This document shows, piece after piece, positions 17,944 to 26,882 of a stretch of 64,000 nucleotides of DNA. The notes beneath the pieces are model-generated. The model was not told the origin of the DNA and searched no databases. It was given only the letters and a program-made list of their open reading frames with translations. Origin of the DNA: Aquabacterium sp. A7-Y (GTDB taxonomy: Bacteria; Pseudomonadota; Gammaproteobacteria; Burkholderiales; Burkholderiaceae_C); contig NZ_JAPFBW010000016.1 in assembly GCF_026153205.1 (NCBI RefSeq), positions 1-64,000 on the forward strand. Direction: 5' to 3'. Every line of letters begins with the position of its first letter. Within the stretch, counting starts at the first letter, position 1. The position numbers were made by a program, and so were the translations under genes.

Positions 17944-18337
17944 CTCCGGCGCTGCCGCCGGAGGCGGGCTTCGCAGCCCGGGTCGAGCGGGTCGCCCGGG
18001 CGCGCAGCGCGGCTTCGAGCGCCAGCCGCGCCCACGGCAGCATCAGCAGGGGCGACTCCAGGGTCGCGTCGGGCGGCGTGTAGTAGAGCACCCGGATCGC
18101 CTTGCCCTGGCTTTGATAGACAAAGGGTTCACCGCCCGCTTCCCGCCAGCGGGCTTCGGTCTGGGCATCGGCCTTCAGATAGAGGCGGTCGGCCACGATG
18201 AGCCCGAAGGTCACCCCGTCGAGATGGATACCCCAGCCGCCGAACATGCGGCGCGCGGCGCAGGGGCCGAGGCCCTGCAGCAGTTCGAGGCAGTGGTCGG
18301 CGTAGGCGCGCGCTGCGGCGGAGATGGTGGAGGCCAT
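17891..18337 (-). CDS. TfoX/Sxy N-terminal domain protein
   Basis: 148-residue protein with the TfoX N-terminal domain: ARRMFGGWGIHLDGVTFGLIVADRLYLKAD, then PFVYQSQGKAIRVLYYTPPDATLESP. Its C-terminal 45 residues are a Ser/Arg/Ala-rich basic tail (SGKRSSGSARKRSTTR). TfoX promotes competence-gene expression in gammaproteobacteria, but stand-alone N-terminal domains like this one are of unproven function. Another competence-linked gene, dprA, lies 5 kb away but is not in the same unit. Confidence 0.85.
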   Translation of the reverse strand: MASTISAAARAYADHCLELLQGLGPCAARRMFGGWGIHLDGVTFGLIVADRLYLKADAQTEARWREAGGEPFVYQSQGKAIRVLYYTPPDATLESPLLMLPWARLALEAALRARATRSTRAAKPASGGSAGVSGKRSSGSARKRSTTR

Positions 18338-18366
18338 CCGCGCAGTGTAGAGGGCCGCTCAACCCG

Positions 18367-18768
18367 TCAGCGCGAAGCGGCCGCCCCCTTCTTCGCCGGC
18401 GCTTCCTTCTCCTCGATGATCTCCTCTTCTTCCTGGTCCTCTTCCGCCTCGGGCTCGGAGGCGGCCGCCGGCTTGCCCGGCGGCAAGGAAGGGGCCACCA
18501 CGGGCTTCACCTCGGCGATCTGGTTTTCGCGCATGTAGTCGTTCATCTCCCGCCAGCCGGCGAAGATCGCCGCCTTGTCGGCCTTGGGATTGAGCGCGTA
18601 ACAGTCCTCGATGGCGCGGCCCGCGTGGCGGCACGCACCGCCGAGCGCGCGGCCCTCGGCCTCCTTGCGCGCGCTGGCGGCCGCGCCCGTCTCGATGCCC
18701 AGCATGTCGCAGCCGACCAGGGGGGCGGTGAGCATCATGGCGAGGACGGAGTTGAAGACAGCGCGCAT
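18367..18768 (-). CDS. Small lipoprotein, acidic C-terminus
   Basis: 133-residue predicted lipoprotein. The signal sequence MRAVFNSVLAMMLTAPLVGC has lipobox LVGC. A helical domain with two Cys (GGACRHAGRAIEDCYALNPKADKAAIFAGWREMNDYM) follows, ending in a low-complexity Glu-rich tail (EAEEDQEEEEIIEEKEAPAKK). The start at 18768 was taken because the signal peptide begins there. The gene lies 29 bp from the TfoX gene on the same strand. I do not recognise the family; the two Cys may form a disulfide. Confidence 0.72.
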   Translation of the reverse strand: MRAVFNSVLAMMLTAPLVGCDMLGIETGAAASARKEAEGRALGGACRHAGRAIEDCYALNPKADKAAIFAGWREMNDYMRENQIAEVKPVVAPSLPPGKPAAASEPEAEEDQEEEEIIEEKEAPAKKGAAASR

Positions 18769-18835
18769 GGCACCTCGGGAAGGATGGCTTCCAGGTCTTC
18801 GGCAGAAAACAAGCCCGCTTGAGCGCAACGTCGGG

Positions 18836-18863
18836 ACAAAAAGGCCCGGCGTCTGGCCGGGCC
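18836..18863 (-). terminator. Intrinsic terminator after htpX
   Basis: GGCCCGGC / GCCGGGCC, an 8-bp stem with a 5-base loop, followed on the minus strand by TTTTT. It lies 24 bp past the htpX stop. Confidence 0.82.
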
Positions 18864-18886
18864 CTGCACCGCCCGGAAAGGAGACC

Positions 18887-19744
18887 TCAGCGGCCCATGC
18901 CGCCGCGGGCCATCGCCAACAGGCGCTGCACCCGCTCCTCGGTGCTCGGGTGGGTGCTGAACAGGCCGCGCAGGCCGCCGCCGGACAGCGGGTTCACGAT
19001 CATCATCTGCGCCGTCTCGGGGTGGCGCTCGGTCGCGTGCAGCGGAATGCCATGGGCGTAGCGGTGGATCTTGTCGAGCGCGGACGCCAGGGCCTGCGGA
19101 TCGCCCGAGATCTCGGCGCCGCCGCGGTCGGCCTCGAACTCGCGGGCCCGGCTGATGGCCATCTGGATCAGACTTGCAGCCAGCGGCGCGAGCAGCATCA
19201 CGAGCACCCCGGCGATCGGGTTGACCGGCCGGCCTTCCTCGTCGCGGCCACCGAAAAAGACCGCGAAGTTCGCCAGCATCGAAATCGCGCCGGCCATCGT
19301 CGCGCTGATGGTGCTGATCAGGATGTCACGGTGTTTGACGTGCGCCAGCTCGTGCGCCATCACTCCGCGCAGCTCGCGCTCGGTCAGCACCTGCATGATG
19401 CCGGTGGTCGCCGCGACCGCGGCGTGGCTGGGGTTGCGACCGGTCGCGAAGGCGTTGGGCGCGTTCTCTTCGATGATGTAGACGCGTGGCATCGGCAGCT
19501 GGGCCCGCTGCGCCAGCTCACGCACCATGCGGTAGAACTGCGGCGCAGTGGTCTCGTCGACCTCGCGGGCGTTGTACATCTTCAGCACCAGCTGGTCGCT
19601 GAACCAGTAACTGAAGAAGTTCATCCCCAAGGCGATCAGCAGCGCGATCGCCATGCCCTGGCGCCCGCCCAGCACTGCGCCGATCGCCATGAAAAGCGCG
19701 GTAATGGCGGCCATCAGGACCGCGGTCTTCAGCAAGTTGAACAT
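18887..19744 (-). CDS. htpX: Membrane metalloprotease HtpX
   Basis: Inner-membrane zinc protease that removes damaged membrane proteins under stress. 285 residues: two N-terminal transmembrane segments ([38 protein letters not shown]), the zinc-binding HELAHVKH motif, two further hydrophobic segments and the distal Glu in [12 protein letters not shown]. The start [11 protein letters not shown] at 19744 matches the family. It is the third gene of a def-fmt-htpX series on the minus strand, 67 bp after fmt, and ends at a clear terminator. Confidence 0.94.
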   Translation of the reverse strand: MFNLLKTAVLMAAITALFMAIGAVLGGRQGMAIALLIALGMNFFSYWFSDQLVLKMYNAREVDETTAPQFYRMVRELAQRAQLPMPRVYIIEENAPNAFATGRNPSHAAVAATTGIMQVLTERELRGVMAHELAHVKHRDILISTISATMAGAISMLANFAVFFGGRDEEGRPVNPIAGVLVMLLAPLAASLIQMAISRAREFEADRGGAEISGDPQALASALDKIHRYAHGIPLHATERHPETAQMMIVNPLSGGGLRGLFSTHPSTEERVQRLLAMARGGMGR

Positions 19745-19811
19745 GGTCGAGTCCTTCATCCTGGCGCCTGTCCGGCACCTGCCCGCCAGATGCGGGCAGC
19801 GCGGTTGTAAT

Positions 19812-20771
19812 TCAACCGCGCTTCGGCTCAAAAACCATGCCCGGCTTCACGGTATGACCCGGAAGGAATTCCGCCGCGGGCAGCCGGCGCCCGCCCGGCT
19901 TTTGCAACTGCGTCAGGCGAAGTGCGCCCTCACCGCAGGCGACCACCGGGCCGGCGGGATCGACCGCCAGCACGGTGCCGGGCAAGCCCGCCCCCGGCGC
20001 CAGCTCGGCCCGCCAGCACTTGATCGGCACCCCGTCCAGGGTCGCCAGCGCGCCGGGGAAGGGATCGAAGGCGCGAACGCGCCGCTCCAGCACCTCGGCC
20101 GGCAGCTGCCAGTCGATCTCGGCTTCGGCCTTGTCGATCTTGTGCGCGTAGCTGACGCCCTCAGCCGGCTGGGGCGTGCCTTGCAGCCCGCCGCAGGCGG
20201 CCAGCTCCAGCGCTTCGACGATCAGCCGGCTGCCCAGGCTCGCGAGCCGGTCGTGCAGGCTGGCGGTGGTGTCGGTCGCCTCGACAGGCAGGCGCTCCAG
20301 CAGCAGCATGTCGCCGGTGTCCAGCCCTTCGTCCATCTGCATGATGGTGATGCCGGTCTCGGCGTCGCCGGCCTCGATGGCCCGGTGGATGGGCGCTGCG
20401 CCGCGCCAGCGCGGCAGCAGCGAGGCATGGATGTTCAGGCAGCCGAGCCGCGGCAGCGCCAGCACCCAGGCCGGCAGAATCAGCCCGTAGGCGGCGACGA
20501 CCATGACGTCCGGACGCACCGCCTCAAGGCGTTCGCGCGCCGCCTGCGCCTCTTCGGGGTACTTGCCATCCAGGCGCAGGCTGCGTGGCTGGGCGACATC
20601 CATGTCGTGAGCCAGCGCGTACTGCTTGACCGGGCTCGGCTGCAGCTTCATGCCCCGGCCGGCGGGACGGTCGGGCTGGCTCAGCACCAGCGGGATCTCG
20701 AACCCGGCCCGGTGCAGGCCCGCCAGGGCAGCCTGTGCGAACTCCGGCGTACCGGCAAATACAAGCTTCAT
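19812..20771 (-). CDS. fmt: Methionyl-tRNA formyltransferase
   Basis: Formylates initiator Met-tRNA with 10-formyl-THF. 319 residues, of usual length. It begins [18 protein letters not shown] and carries the formyl-transfer segment [21 protein letters not shown], with catalytic Asn, His and later Asp in [13 protein letters not shown]-terminal OB-like tRNA-binding domain follows. It lies 76 bp after def on the same strand, the conserved order, but an intrinsic terminator lies 12 bp before its ATG. Confidence 0.96.
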   Translation of the reverse strand: MKLVFAGTPEFAQAALAGLHRAGFEIPLVLSQPDRPAGRGMKLQPSPVKQYALAHDMDVAQPRSLRLDGKYPEEAQAARERLEAVRPDVMVVAAYGLILPAWVLALPRLGCLNIHASLLPRWRGAAPIHRAIEAGDAETGITIMQMDEGLDTGDMLLLERLPVEATDTTASLHDRLASLGSRLIVEALELAACGGLQGTPQPAEGVSYAHKIDKAEAEIDWQLPAEVLERRVRAFDPFPGALATLDGVPIKCWRAELAPGAGLPGTVLAVDPAGPVVACGEGALRLTQLQKPGGRRLPAAEFLPGHTVKPGMVFEPKRG

Positions 20772-20782
20772 GGGTGAACCGG

Positions 20783-20807
20783 AAAAACGGGCCGCCGAAG
20801 CGGCCCG
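20783..20807 (-). terminator. UUCG-loop terminator between def and fmt
   Basis: On the minus strand CGGGCCGC-TTCG-GCGGCCCG followed by TTTTT: a perfect 8-bp stem with the very stable UUCG tetraloop. The T-run ends 12 bp before the fmt start codon. This implies partial termination (attenuation) or a promoter inside def for fmt. Confidence 0.75.
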
Positions 20808-20847
20808 CGGAGTGGGGAGGGACGGGCAGCCCGGGCCCGGTTGCCGT

Positions 20848-21360
20848 TCAGCGGCGCTCTTCCTCGCGGCCGCGCTTGACCAGCTTGGTGCGGATGCGGT
20901 CGCGCTTGAGCGGCGACAGGTACTCGACGAACACCTTGCCCATCAGATGGTCCATCTCGTGCTGCACGCAGACGGCCAGCAACTGTTCGGCATCGAACTG
21001 GTAGGGCCGGCCCTCGCGGTCGAGCGCCTTGACAGTGACGCGTGCATGCCGGTCGACCTTGTCGTAGAAGGCGGGCACCGACAGGCAGCCCTCCTCCCAG
21101 ACCAGCATCTCCTCGCTGCGCGCGACCAGCTCGGGGTTGATCAGCACGCGCGGCTCGTTGCGCTCGTCGGAGGTGTCGATGACGATGAGGCGCTCATGCA
21201 CGTCGACCTGCGTGGCCGCGAGGCCGATGCCATTGGCGTCGTACATGGTTTCCAGCATGTCGTCGGCCAGGCGCTGGATGCGCTCGTCAACGACGGCGAC
21301 GGGTTTGGCCACCGTGTGCAGGCGGGGGTCGGGGTAACGGAGGATGTTCAGTTTGGCCAT
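20848..21360 (-). CDS. def: Peptide deformylase
   Basis: Removes the N-formyl group from nascent proteins; a Fe/Zn enzyme of 170 residues. Its three motifs are [20 protein letters not shown] (Cys metal ligand) and [10 protein letters not shown] (HExxH ligands). Start [15 protein letters not shown] at 21360. It is the first gene of the def-fmt-htpX group and is divergent from the LysM gene across a 240-bp interval. Confidence 0.96.
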   Translation of the reverse strand: MAKLNILRYPDPRLHTVAKPVAVVDERIQRLADDMLETMYDANGIGLAATQVDVHERLIVIDTSDERNEPRVLINPELVARSEEMLVWEEGCLSVPAFYDKVDRHARVTVKALDREGRPYQFDAEQLLAVCVQHEMDHLMGKVFVEYLSPLKRDRIRTKLVKRGREEERR

Positions 21361-21502
21361 GATCGGGAAGCGGGTCGCCGGCAATTCAAGGGGATGTTCC
21401 CGCCGCAACCGTGAAACAGTGCCGGGCGCACGGCAACCTTCAACAAAATTCGTTGCGGCATCAAGGGTTTATGGGCAGAATCTGTGAAACTATGTGAGGA
21501 TT

Positions 21503-21530
21503 TTCGCCGAACTGCTTGCTGCGCGGCGAA
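21503..21530. promoter_or_regulatory. Hairpin in the def/LysM divergent interval
   Basis: TTCGCCG (21503-21509) and CGGCGAA (21524-21530) are perfect complements with a 14-base loop, about 70 bp before the LysM start. It may be an operator dyad or a leader hairpin; no known match. Confidence 0.3.
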
Positions 21531-21600
21531 CAAAGAATTCATTAACCATATAGCGTCATGGCCGCCTCCTTTCAGGCCATGAAGGCCGCGGAGACCCTGC

Positions 21601-22779
21601 ATGACTCGAACCCCGTTGCTGCAAGCCAGTCCGACAGCAGCTTTGCGCCTTCGTGGCTGGCGCACCGCCGTCGGCATCGCGCTGGTGGCGGGCAGTGCCG
21701 CGGCGTGGGCCGTCAATTATCCCGTGACCCAGCAGCAGCGCGCCACCGCCCAGCAGGTGGCCGAGGCCGGCGTGCCGCTGTCCGAGCTGGCGCCGAATGC
21801 ACCGGACTCCTACACCGTCAAACGCGGCGACACGCTCTGGGACATCTCCTCGCTGTTCCTGAAGCGCCCCTGGCGCTGGCCGGAGCTGTGGGGCATGAAC
21901 CTGGACCAGATCCGCAACCCGCACCTGATCTATCCGGGCCAGATCCTCTTCCTGGAAACCAAGGACGGCCGCGCCCGCCTGCGCCTGGGCAAGCCGGTCG
22001 GCCAGCCCGGCAGCACCCTCAAGGTCTCGCCGCGGGTGCGCAGCGAGTCGCTCGACAACGGCGCCATCGCCTCCATCCCGCTGCACCTGATCGAGCCCTT
22101 CCTCAACGAGGCCGTGATCTTCAACAGCAATGAGCTGGAAAGCGCGCCGCGCATCGTCGCTACCCAGGAAGGCCGGGTGCTGCTGACCCGCGGCGACCTC
22201 GCCTACGTGCGCGGCGAGGTGGGCCAGACGCGCGACTGGCGCCTGTTCCGCAATGCCAAGCCGCTGGTCGACCCGGTGACCAAGGAAGTGCTGGGTTACG
22301 AGGCGCCCTATGTCGGCACGGCGTCGTACACGCGCGCCGCCGAGACGGGCAAAAACGGTGAGCCGGTGCCCGCGACCTTCCGCGTCGAGTCGACGCGCCA
22401 GGAAGCTGGCGTGGGCGACCGTCTGTCGCCGGTGCCGCCACGCGACTTCATCAGCTATGTGCCGCGTGCTCCGCAGCAGGACATCGAAGGCCTGATCGCC
22501 TCGATCTACGGCGACGCGCTGAGCGCCGGCCAGAATCAGATCGTCACGCTCAACAAGGGCGGCAAGGACGGCCTGGAGCGCGGCCACGTGCTGGCGCTGT
22601 GGCGCTACGGCCGCAAGGCCGTCGACGCCACCACCGACGGCAAGAAGGTCGACATCAAGCTGCCGGATGAGCGCCACGGCCTGCTGTTCGTGTTCCGCGT
22701 GTTCGACCGCATGTCGTACGCGCTGGTTTTGAACGTGCAGGACCCCGTGCAGGTAGGGGATCGCTTCACCCAGCCCTGA
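21601..22779 (+). CDS. LysM peptidoglycan-binding protein
   Basis: 392-residue exported protein. An N-terminal hydrophobic segment (TAVGIALVAGSAAAWAV) is followed by one LysM domain (PDSYTVKRGDTLWDISSLFLKRPWRWPELWGMN to YPGQILFL). The rest is a beta-rich region seen in the Burkholderiales LysM protein always found before dprA. Probably periplasmic and bound to peptidoglycan. It lies 21 bp upstream of dprA and is probably co-transcribed with it. The role of the long C-terminal part is unknown. Confidence 0.9.
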   Translation: MTRTPLLQASPTAALRLRGWRTAVGIALVAGSAAAWAVNYPVTQQQRATAQQVAEAGVPLSELAPNAPDSYTVKRGDTLWDISSLFLKRPWRWPELWGMNLDQIRNPHLIYPGQILFLETKDGRARLRLGKPVGQPGSTLKVSPRVRSESLDNGAIASIPLHLIEPFLNEAVIFNSNELESAPRIVATQEGRVLLTRGDLAYVRGEVGQTRDWRLFRNAKPLVDPVTKEVLGYEAPYVGTASYTRAAETGKNGEPVPATFRVESTRQEAGVGDRLSPVPPRDFISYVPRAPQQDIEGLIASIYGDALSAGQNQIVTLNKGGKDGLERGHVLALWRYGRKAVDATTDGKKVDIKLPDERHGLLFVFRVFDRMSYALVLNVQDPVQVGDRFTQP

Positions 22780-22800
22780 GGGCCGACAGGCCCTGACCCG

Positions 22801-23931
22801 GTGATCGAACGCCGCGAACTGGCCGCCTGGCTGCGGCTGATCGCAACACCGGGCGTCGGCGGCCAGACCGCGCGCCGCCTGCTCGCCCTGGCCGGCTCGC
22901 CGGAAGCCGTGTTCGAGGCCCCCGTCGCCGCTTGGCGCGAGGCGCTCGACCGGCCCCAGGCACAGGCCCTCGTCACCCCGCCCGCGCGGCTCGACACCCT
23001 CGTCGAGACCACGTGGCAATGGCTGCAGGACCACGACGAGCACCACCTGCTCTGCCTCGGTGACCCGCGCTACCCCGAACTGCTGCTCAGCACCGACGAT
23101 CCGCCGCTGCTGCTGCATGCCCAAGGCCGGCTGGAGCTCTTGCGGGCGGACAGCATTGCCGTGGTCGGCAGCCGCAATCCCACCTGCCAAGGTGTCGACA
23201 ACGCCCGTGCTTTCGCCGCCCACCTCAGCCGTGCAGGGCTCACGGTGGTGTCGGGTCTGGCCCTGGGCATCGACGGCGCCGCCCACGAAGGGGGCCTGCA
23301 AGGCCCGGGCAGCACCATCGCGGTGGTCGGCACCGGGCTGGACCGGGTCTACCCGGCGCGACACCGCGCGCTGGCGCACCGCATCGCCGAGCAAGGCCTG
23401 CTGCTGAGCGAGTACCTGCTCGGCACGCCGCCGCTGGCGCCCAACTTCCCGCGCCGCAACCGGCTGATCTCGGGCCTCGCACGCGGCGTGCTGGTCGTTG
23501 AAGCCGCACCGCGCTCGGGCTCGCTGATCACGGCGCGTCTGGCAGCCGAGCAAGGACGCGAGGTGTTCGCGATTCCCGGCTCCATCCATTCGCCGCAATC
23601 GCGCGGCTGCCACCTGCTGATCCGCCAGGGCGCCAAGCTGGTCGAAGGCGGGGACGACATCCTGGAGGAACTGCGCATGTCCACGCCTGGTCCCGAGCAG
23701 CATCACGATCGTCCCGGTCCGGGGCGCGACGAGCCGCCCGCAGCCCTTGGCGGGACCGAGGCCGACCGCATCCTCGACGCGCTGGGCTGGGATCCCCTGA
23801 CCCTGGACGCCCTCGCCGACCGCACCGGCTGTACGGCCGCCGAGTTGAACGCGCGCCTGCTCGAACTCGAGCTCGACGGCCGCGTCGCGCGCCTGCCCGG
23901 CCAGCGCTTCCAGCGTATCGCCCAGGCCTGA
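22801..23931 (+). CDS. dprA: DNA-processing protein DprA
   Basis: Loads RecA onto incoming single-stranded DNA during natural transformation. 376 residues starting with GTG at 22801. The N-terminal SAM-like helical part is WLRLIATPGVGGQTARRLL. The Rossmann-type core has IAVVGSRNPTCQGVDNARAFAAHL, GLALGIDGAAHEG and FPRRNRLISGLARGVLVVEAAPRSGSL. The C-terminal winged-helix-like end begins at AALGGTEADRIL. It lies in the usual LysM-dprA-smg order. Confidence 0.95.
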   Translation: MIERRELAAWLRLIATPGVGGQTARRLLALAGSPEAVFEAPVAAWREALDRPQAQALVTPPARLDTLVETTWQWLQDHDEHHLLCLGDPRYPELLLSTDDPPLLLHAQGRLELLRADSIAVVGSRNPTCQGVDNARAFAAHLSRAGLTVVSGLALGIDGAAHEGGLQGPGSTIAVVGTGLDRVYPARHRALAHRIAEQGLLLSEYLLGTPPLAPNFPRRNRLISGLARGVLVVEAAPRSGSLITARLAAEQGREVFAIPGSIHSPQSRGCHLLIRQGAKLVEGGDDILEELRMSTPGPEQHHDRPGPGRDEPPAALGGTEADRILDALGWDPLTLDALADRTGCTAAELNARLLELELDGRVARLPGQRFQRIAQA

Positions 23932-24017
23932 ACGGCGCCGGGGCAATACCCGCGCGCGGGGGCTCCCCCTCTTTTTAGCGTCCTGCCGCCGGCAGCGGCT
24001 CGGGTATAGTCAGGCGC

Positions 24018-24470
24018 ATGTTCGATGTGCTCGTCTATCTCTACGAAAACTACTGGCGGCCTGACGCTTGCCCCGACCATGCACAGCTCACGCGCAAACT
24101 CTCGGCGGTGGGCTTCGAGAGCGACGAGATCCAGGAAGCCCTGACCTGGCTGGACGGCCTGACCCATTCGGCCCAGAGCCATCCCGGCACCCAGGGCCCC
24201 CACAGCATGCGTGTGTTCACGCCGGCCGAGCAGGACCAGCTCGGCGAGGAATGCATGGGTTTCATCAGCTTCCTGGAAAGCGCCGGGGTCCTGCCCGCCC
24301 CGATGCGCGAGATCGTGATCGACCGCGCCATGGTCAGCAGCGGCAGCCCGATGTCGCTCGAAGACCTGAAGATCATCGTGCTGATGGTGTTCTGGAGCCT
24401 GGGCGAGGAGCCCGACGCCCTGATCCTCGATGAATTGTTCGTCGATGTCGCCGACCGCCTGATCCACTGA
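24018..24470 (+). CDS. smg: Smg/DUF494 family protein
   Basis: 150-residue Smg protein, named for its place near def/fmt/dprA in proteobacteria. It begins MFDVLVYLYENYW and continues RKLSAVGFESDEIQEALTWLDGL, both typical, and ends LDELFVDVADRLIH. Function unclear. A TATAGT hexamer at 24005-24010 lies 8 bp before the ATG, which would place a start site at or next to the start codon. topA, which often follows smg, is absent; a convergent DUF1631 gene takes its place. Confidence 0.92.
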   Translation: MFDVLVYLYENYWRPDACPDHAQLTRKLSAVGFESDEIQEALTWLDGLTHSAQSHPGTQGPHSMRVFTPAEQDQLGEECMGFISFLESAGVLPAPMREIVIDRAMVSSGSPMSLEDLKIIVLMVFWSLGEEPDALILDELFVDVADRLIH

Positions 24471-24483
24471 CCCACGCTTCGCG

Positions 24484-24505
24484 GCGGGCCGGCTTGCCGG
24501 CCCGC
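24484..24505. terminator. Shared hairpin between convergent smg and DUF1631 genes
   Basis: GCGGGCCGG-CTTG-CCGGCCCGC, a perfect 9-bp stem between the two stop codons. There is no T-run on either side, so it is at best a weak bidirectional terminator or an mRNA-end stabiliser. Confidence 0.45.
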
Positions 24506-24516
24506 CCCCGTGGCTC

Positions 24517-26838
24517 TCAGCTGAGCAGCCGGCTCGGGTCGGCGTCCAGCTTGGCCAGCGCGTCGCGCGTGGCACGCACCGTCAGCGCCTCTTCCTCGGC
24601 CGGCACCAACAGGCCGGCCTGCAGGAAGGCAGCCAGCCGGTGTTGCTGGAACAACACGCAACGGCCGTTGGGCGAGGCGAACAGGCTCAGCTGCTTGCGC
24701 AAGCCCTGCCAGGCCAGCTGCACCGCCTCGTTGCGCCCCCGGTAGTCGAGCTTGAACCAGCTGCCGACCTGGATGCTGCGCGCCCAGGCCACCATGGCCG
24801 GGCTGGGCATGGAGCCGCCCTCGGCCACCACCTCGAGCCCGGTGGTCTCGTGGCCCGAGAGGTCTAGCACCATGGCCTCGTCGATCTCCACCTCGGTGTC
24901 GGGCAGCAGCTCTTCCAGCGTCTCCAGCCGCAGCATCAGCTCGTCGAGCCGCTCGGTCGGGATGGCGGCCGTCTTGGCGGTGAAGGCCGCCGCCAGCGAG
25001 TTGTTGAGCGCCTGGATGTGCTCGTCCTGCTTGGCGGTGGACACGCCCGCGTTGGCCATGCCGTCACGCAGGGTCTTCAGCAGCGGCGGCAGACGCCGGA
25101 TCACCTCGGCGCGCTCCTCGCGCGACACCTTGGCGCTGGCCGACCAGATCAGGTCGGCGGCGGCGCGTTTCATCGCCTTGGTCGTGTCGCTCTGCGCGCC
25201 GCTCTTTACCGCGGTCATCGCCAGCACGTCGGCCCAGATCTGGAACAGGAAGTCGCGCACCCCGTCCTGCACCGGGACTTCGTTGAGCATCTTGCGCAGC
25301 TCGATGGTGTACTGGATCGCCAGGATCTCGCGCTGCTCGACCTGCTGGGCCAGCGACACCCCCTTGCGGGAGACCTCGTTCTCGTTGCGGAAGTAGTGGT
25401 CCAGGAACTTCTCGAACTCCACCAGCACGGTCTGGAACACACGCCGGCCAGTGTCAGGATAGGCCTCGACCACCTGGACGACCCGCTTGATCTCCTTCTC
25501 GAGGGCATCACCCATCACGCCCACGGTCGCGGCATCGAAGCCCATCACACAGGCCCCCATGCGGTCGATCAACTTGCGCGCCGGGTGGTCGGTGGTGGCA
25601 AAAAAATCGGGCTCGCCGACCGCCACCCGCAGCACCGGCATCTGCAGCCGCGCGAACCACACGCGCACCGAGGGCGGCAGGCGCTCCTCGGTCAGGATGG
25701 CCTGGAACAGCAGGGCCACGATCTCGATCGTGGCGCGCTCCACCGGCGAGTCGGTCGCGCGCTTGAGCGCCTGCTTGCGCTCGTTCAAATCGTCGAGCAG
25801 GGCCGGGGCGCTGGCCTGCAGCGAATCCGGTCGGGTGCTGCGCAGGCGCTGCGCGACGTCGCGCTCGGCCTCGGCGATCGCGGCGGCCAGCTTGGGCGAG
25901 GCCTGGAAGGTGGTGGTGACGTCGAAGTCCGGCACCTGCTGGCCCACCAGCCGGTTGAGCCGGCCGAGCACCGCCTGGGCCTGCTCGGTGGCGCGCATCA
26001 GGTTGGAGGCGCGCGTCATCATGCGGGTCTCCTCGCCGACCGCGCTCTGGCGCAGCGGCCCCGGCCGCGACATCGTCCCGGGCTGGACCGCCGCGCCACC
26101 CGCAAGGCCGGCGACGGCAGGCGACGGCGATGCCGGCGCCGTGCTGCCATACGGCACCGGCGCGCTGTGCGGCATGGCCGCTCGAGTGCGCCGGATCAGC
26201 GGCCGCAGGTCGATCTCGGGCAGCACGCCGTGTGCGATCAACCACTTGTTGGTCTCGTGGTAAGCCAGCACCATCAGGTGGCCCAGTTCATCGTGCAGCA
26301 CTGGTTGCAACAGGCGCCAGGCGGCGATGCCGAGTCCGGCGCCGCGCCAGGCGTCAACGAGCTCGCGCGAGACAACGTGGGGCCGCAGCACGTCGGCCGA
26401 AGCCAAGTCGGTGCGCCGCTCCAGAGCGCCGAGCCGCGAGCGCAGATCGGTGAATTCGGAGGAGGCCTGGTCCATCGCGGCCAGGGCCAGGCGCGAGGTC
26501 AGGATCTCGTGTTCTATGGTGTCGTCGTCCACCAGCGACAGCTCGGCGCCGCGCAGGCTGAGGCCTCCGGGTTGGCTGGGGGTGGGTTCATGGACGCTGG
26601 CGGCGCGGCGCTGCAGGCCTTCGATCAGCAGCCGCTGCCAGGCGGCGCGCTGCCGCTGGATGTCGGCCCAGGCATCGCGGCGGCGCAGCAACACGTCGGG
26701 CGGCGCAGCCTGGGAGGCGAGCGCCTTCGCCCCTTCTTCCACCGCCGACAGAGCGTTGGGCGCGCCGTACAGCAGCACGTTCAGAAAGGTCCTGCGGGCC
26801 TGGGCTGCGAGCGCCTTCGGATCGGCGGGAATCGCCAT
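24517..26838 (-). CDS. DUF1631 family protein
   Basis: 773-residue cytosolic protein of the DUF1631 family, which is common in beta- and gammaproteobacteria and of unknown function. It is almost wholly alpha-helical, with long polar helices (RATEQAQAVLGRLNRLVGQQ, AAAIAEAERDVAQRLRSTRP) and a Pro-rich linker near residues 230-260. The C-terminal part (WFKLDYRGRNEAVQLAWQG and ASPNGRCVLFQQHRLAAFLQAG) resembles a PilZ-like beta-barrel end, a guess that could link it to cyclic-di-GMP. It is monocistronic, upstream of no obvious partner, and follows secF on the same strand by 44 bp. Confidence 0.85.
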   Translation of the reverse strand: MAIPADPKALAAQARRTFLNVLLYGAPNALSAVEEGAKALASQAAPPDVLLRRRDAWADIQRQRAAWQRLLIEGLQRRAASVHEPTPSQPGGLSLRGAELSLVDDDTIEHEILTSRLALAAMDQASSEFTDLRSRLGALERRTDLASADVLRPHVVSRELVDAWRGAGLGIAAWRLLQPVLHDELGHLMVLAYHETNKWLIAHGVLPEIDLRPLIRRTRAAMPHSAPVPYGSTAPASPSPAVAGLAGGAAVQPGTMSRPGPLRQSAVGEETRMMTRASNLMRATEQAQAVLGRLNRLVGQQVPDFDVTTTFQASPKLAAAIAEAERDVAQRLRSTRPDSLQASAPALLDDLNERKQALKRATDSPVERATIEIVALLFQAILTEERLPPSVRVWFARLQMPVLRVAVGEPDFFATTDHPARKLIDRMGACVMGFDAATVGVMGDALEKEIKRVVQVVEAYPDTGRRVFQTVLVEFEKFLDHYFRNENEVSRKGVSLAQQVEQREILAIQYTIELRKMLNEVPVQDGVRDFLFQIWADVLAMTAVKSGAQSDTTKAMKRAAADLIWSASAKVSREERAEVIRRLPPLLKTLRDGMANAGVSTAKQDEHIQALNNSLAAAFTAKTAAIPTERLDELMLRLETLEELLPDTEVEIDEAMVLDLSGHETTGLEVVAEGGSMPSPAMVAWARSIQVGSWFKLDYRGRNEAVQLAWQGLRKQLSLFASPNGRCVLFQQHRLAAFLQAGLLVPAEEEALTVRATRDALAKLDADPSRLLS

Positions 26839-26882
26839 GGTGGAGGGGTCGCCTGCGTCCTATGCGGAAAAGTGCATCAACT

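Noticed and set aside
21556-23946. 796-codon open frame on the minus strand, antisense to LysM and dprA
   Set aside because: It has no domain, is rich in Arg/Gln/His as expected for a frame shadow, and both + strand genes have clear homology.
24517-24560. topA following smg
   Set aside because: The usual neighbour is missing; the next gene is a convergent DUF1631 gene.
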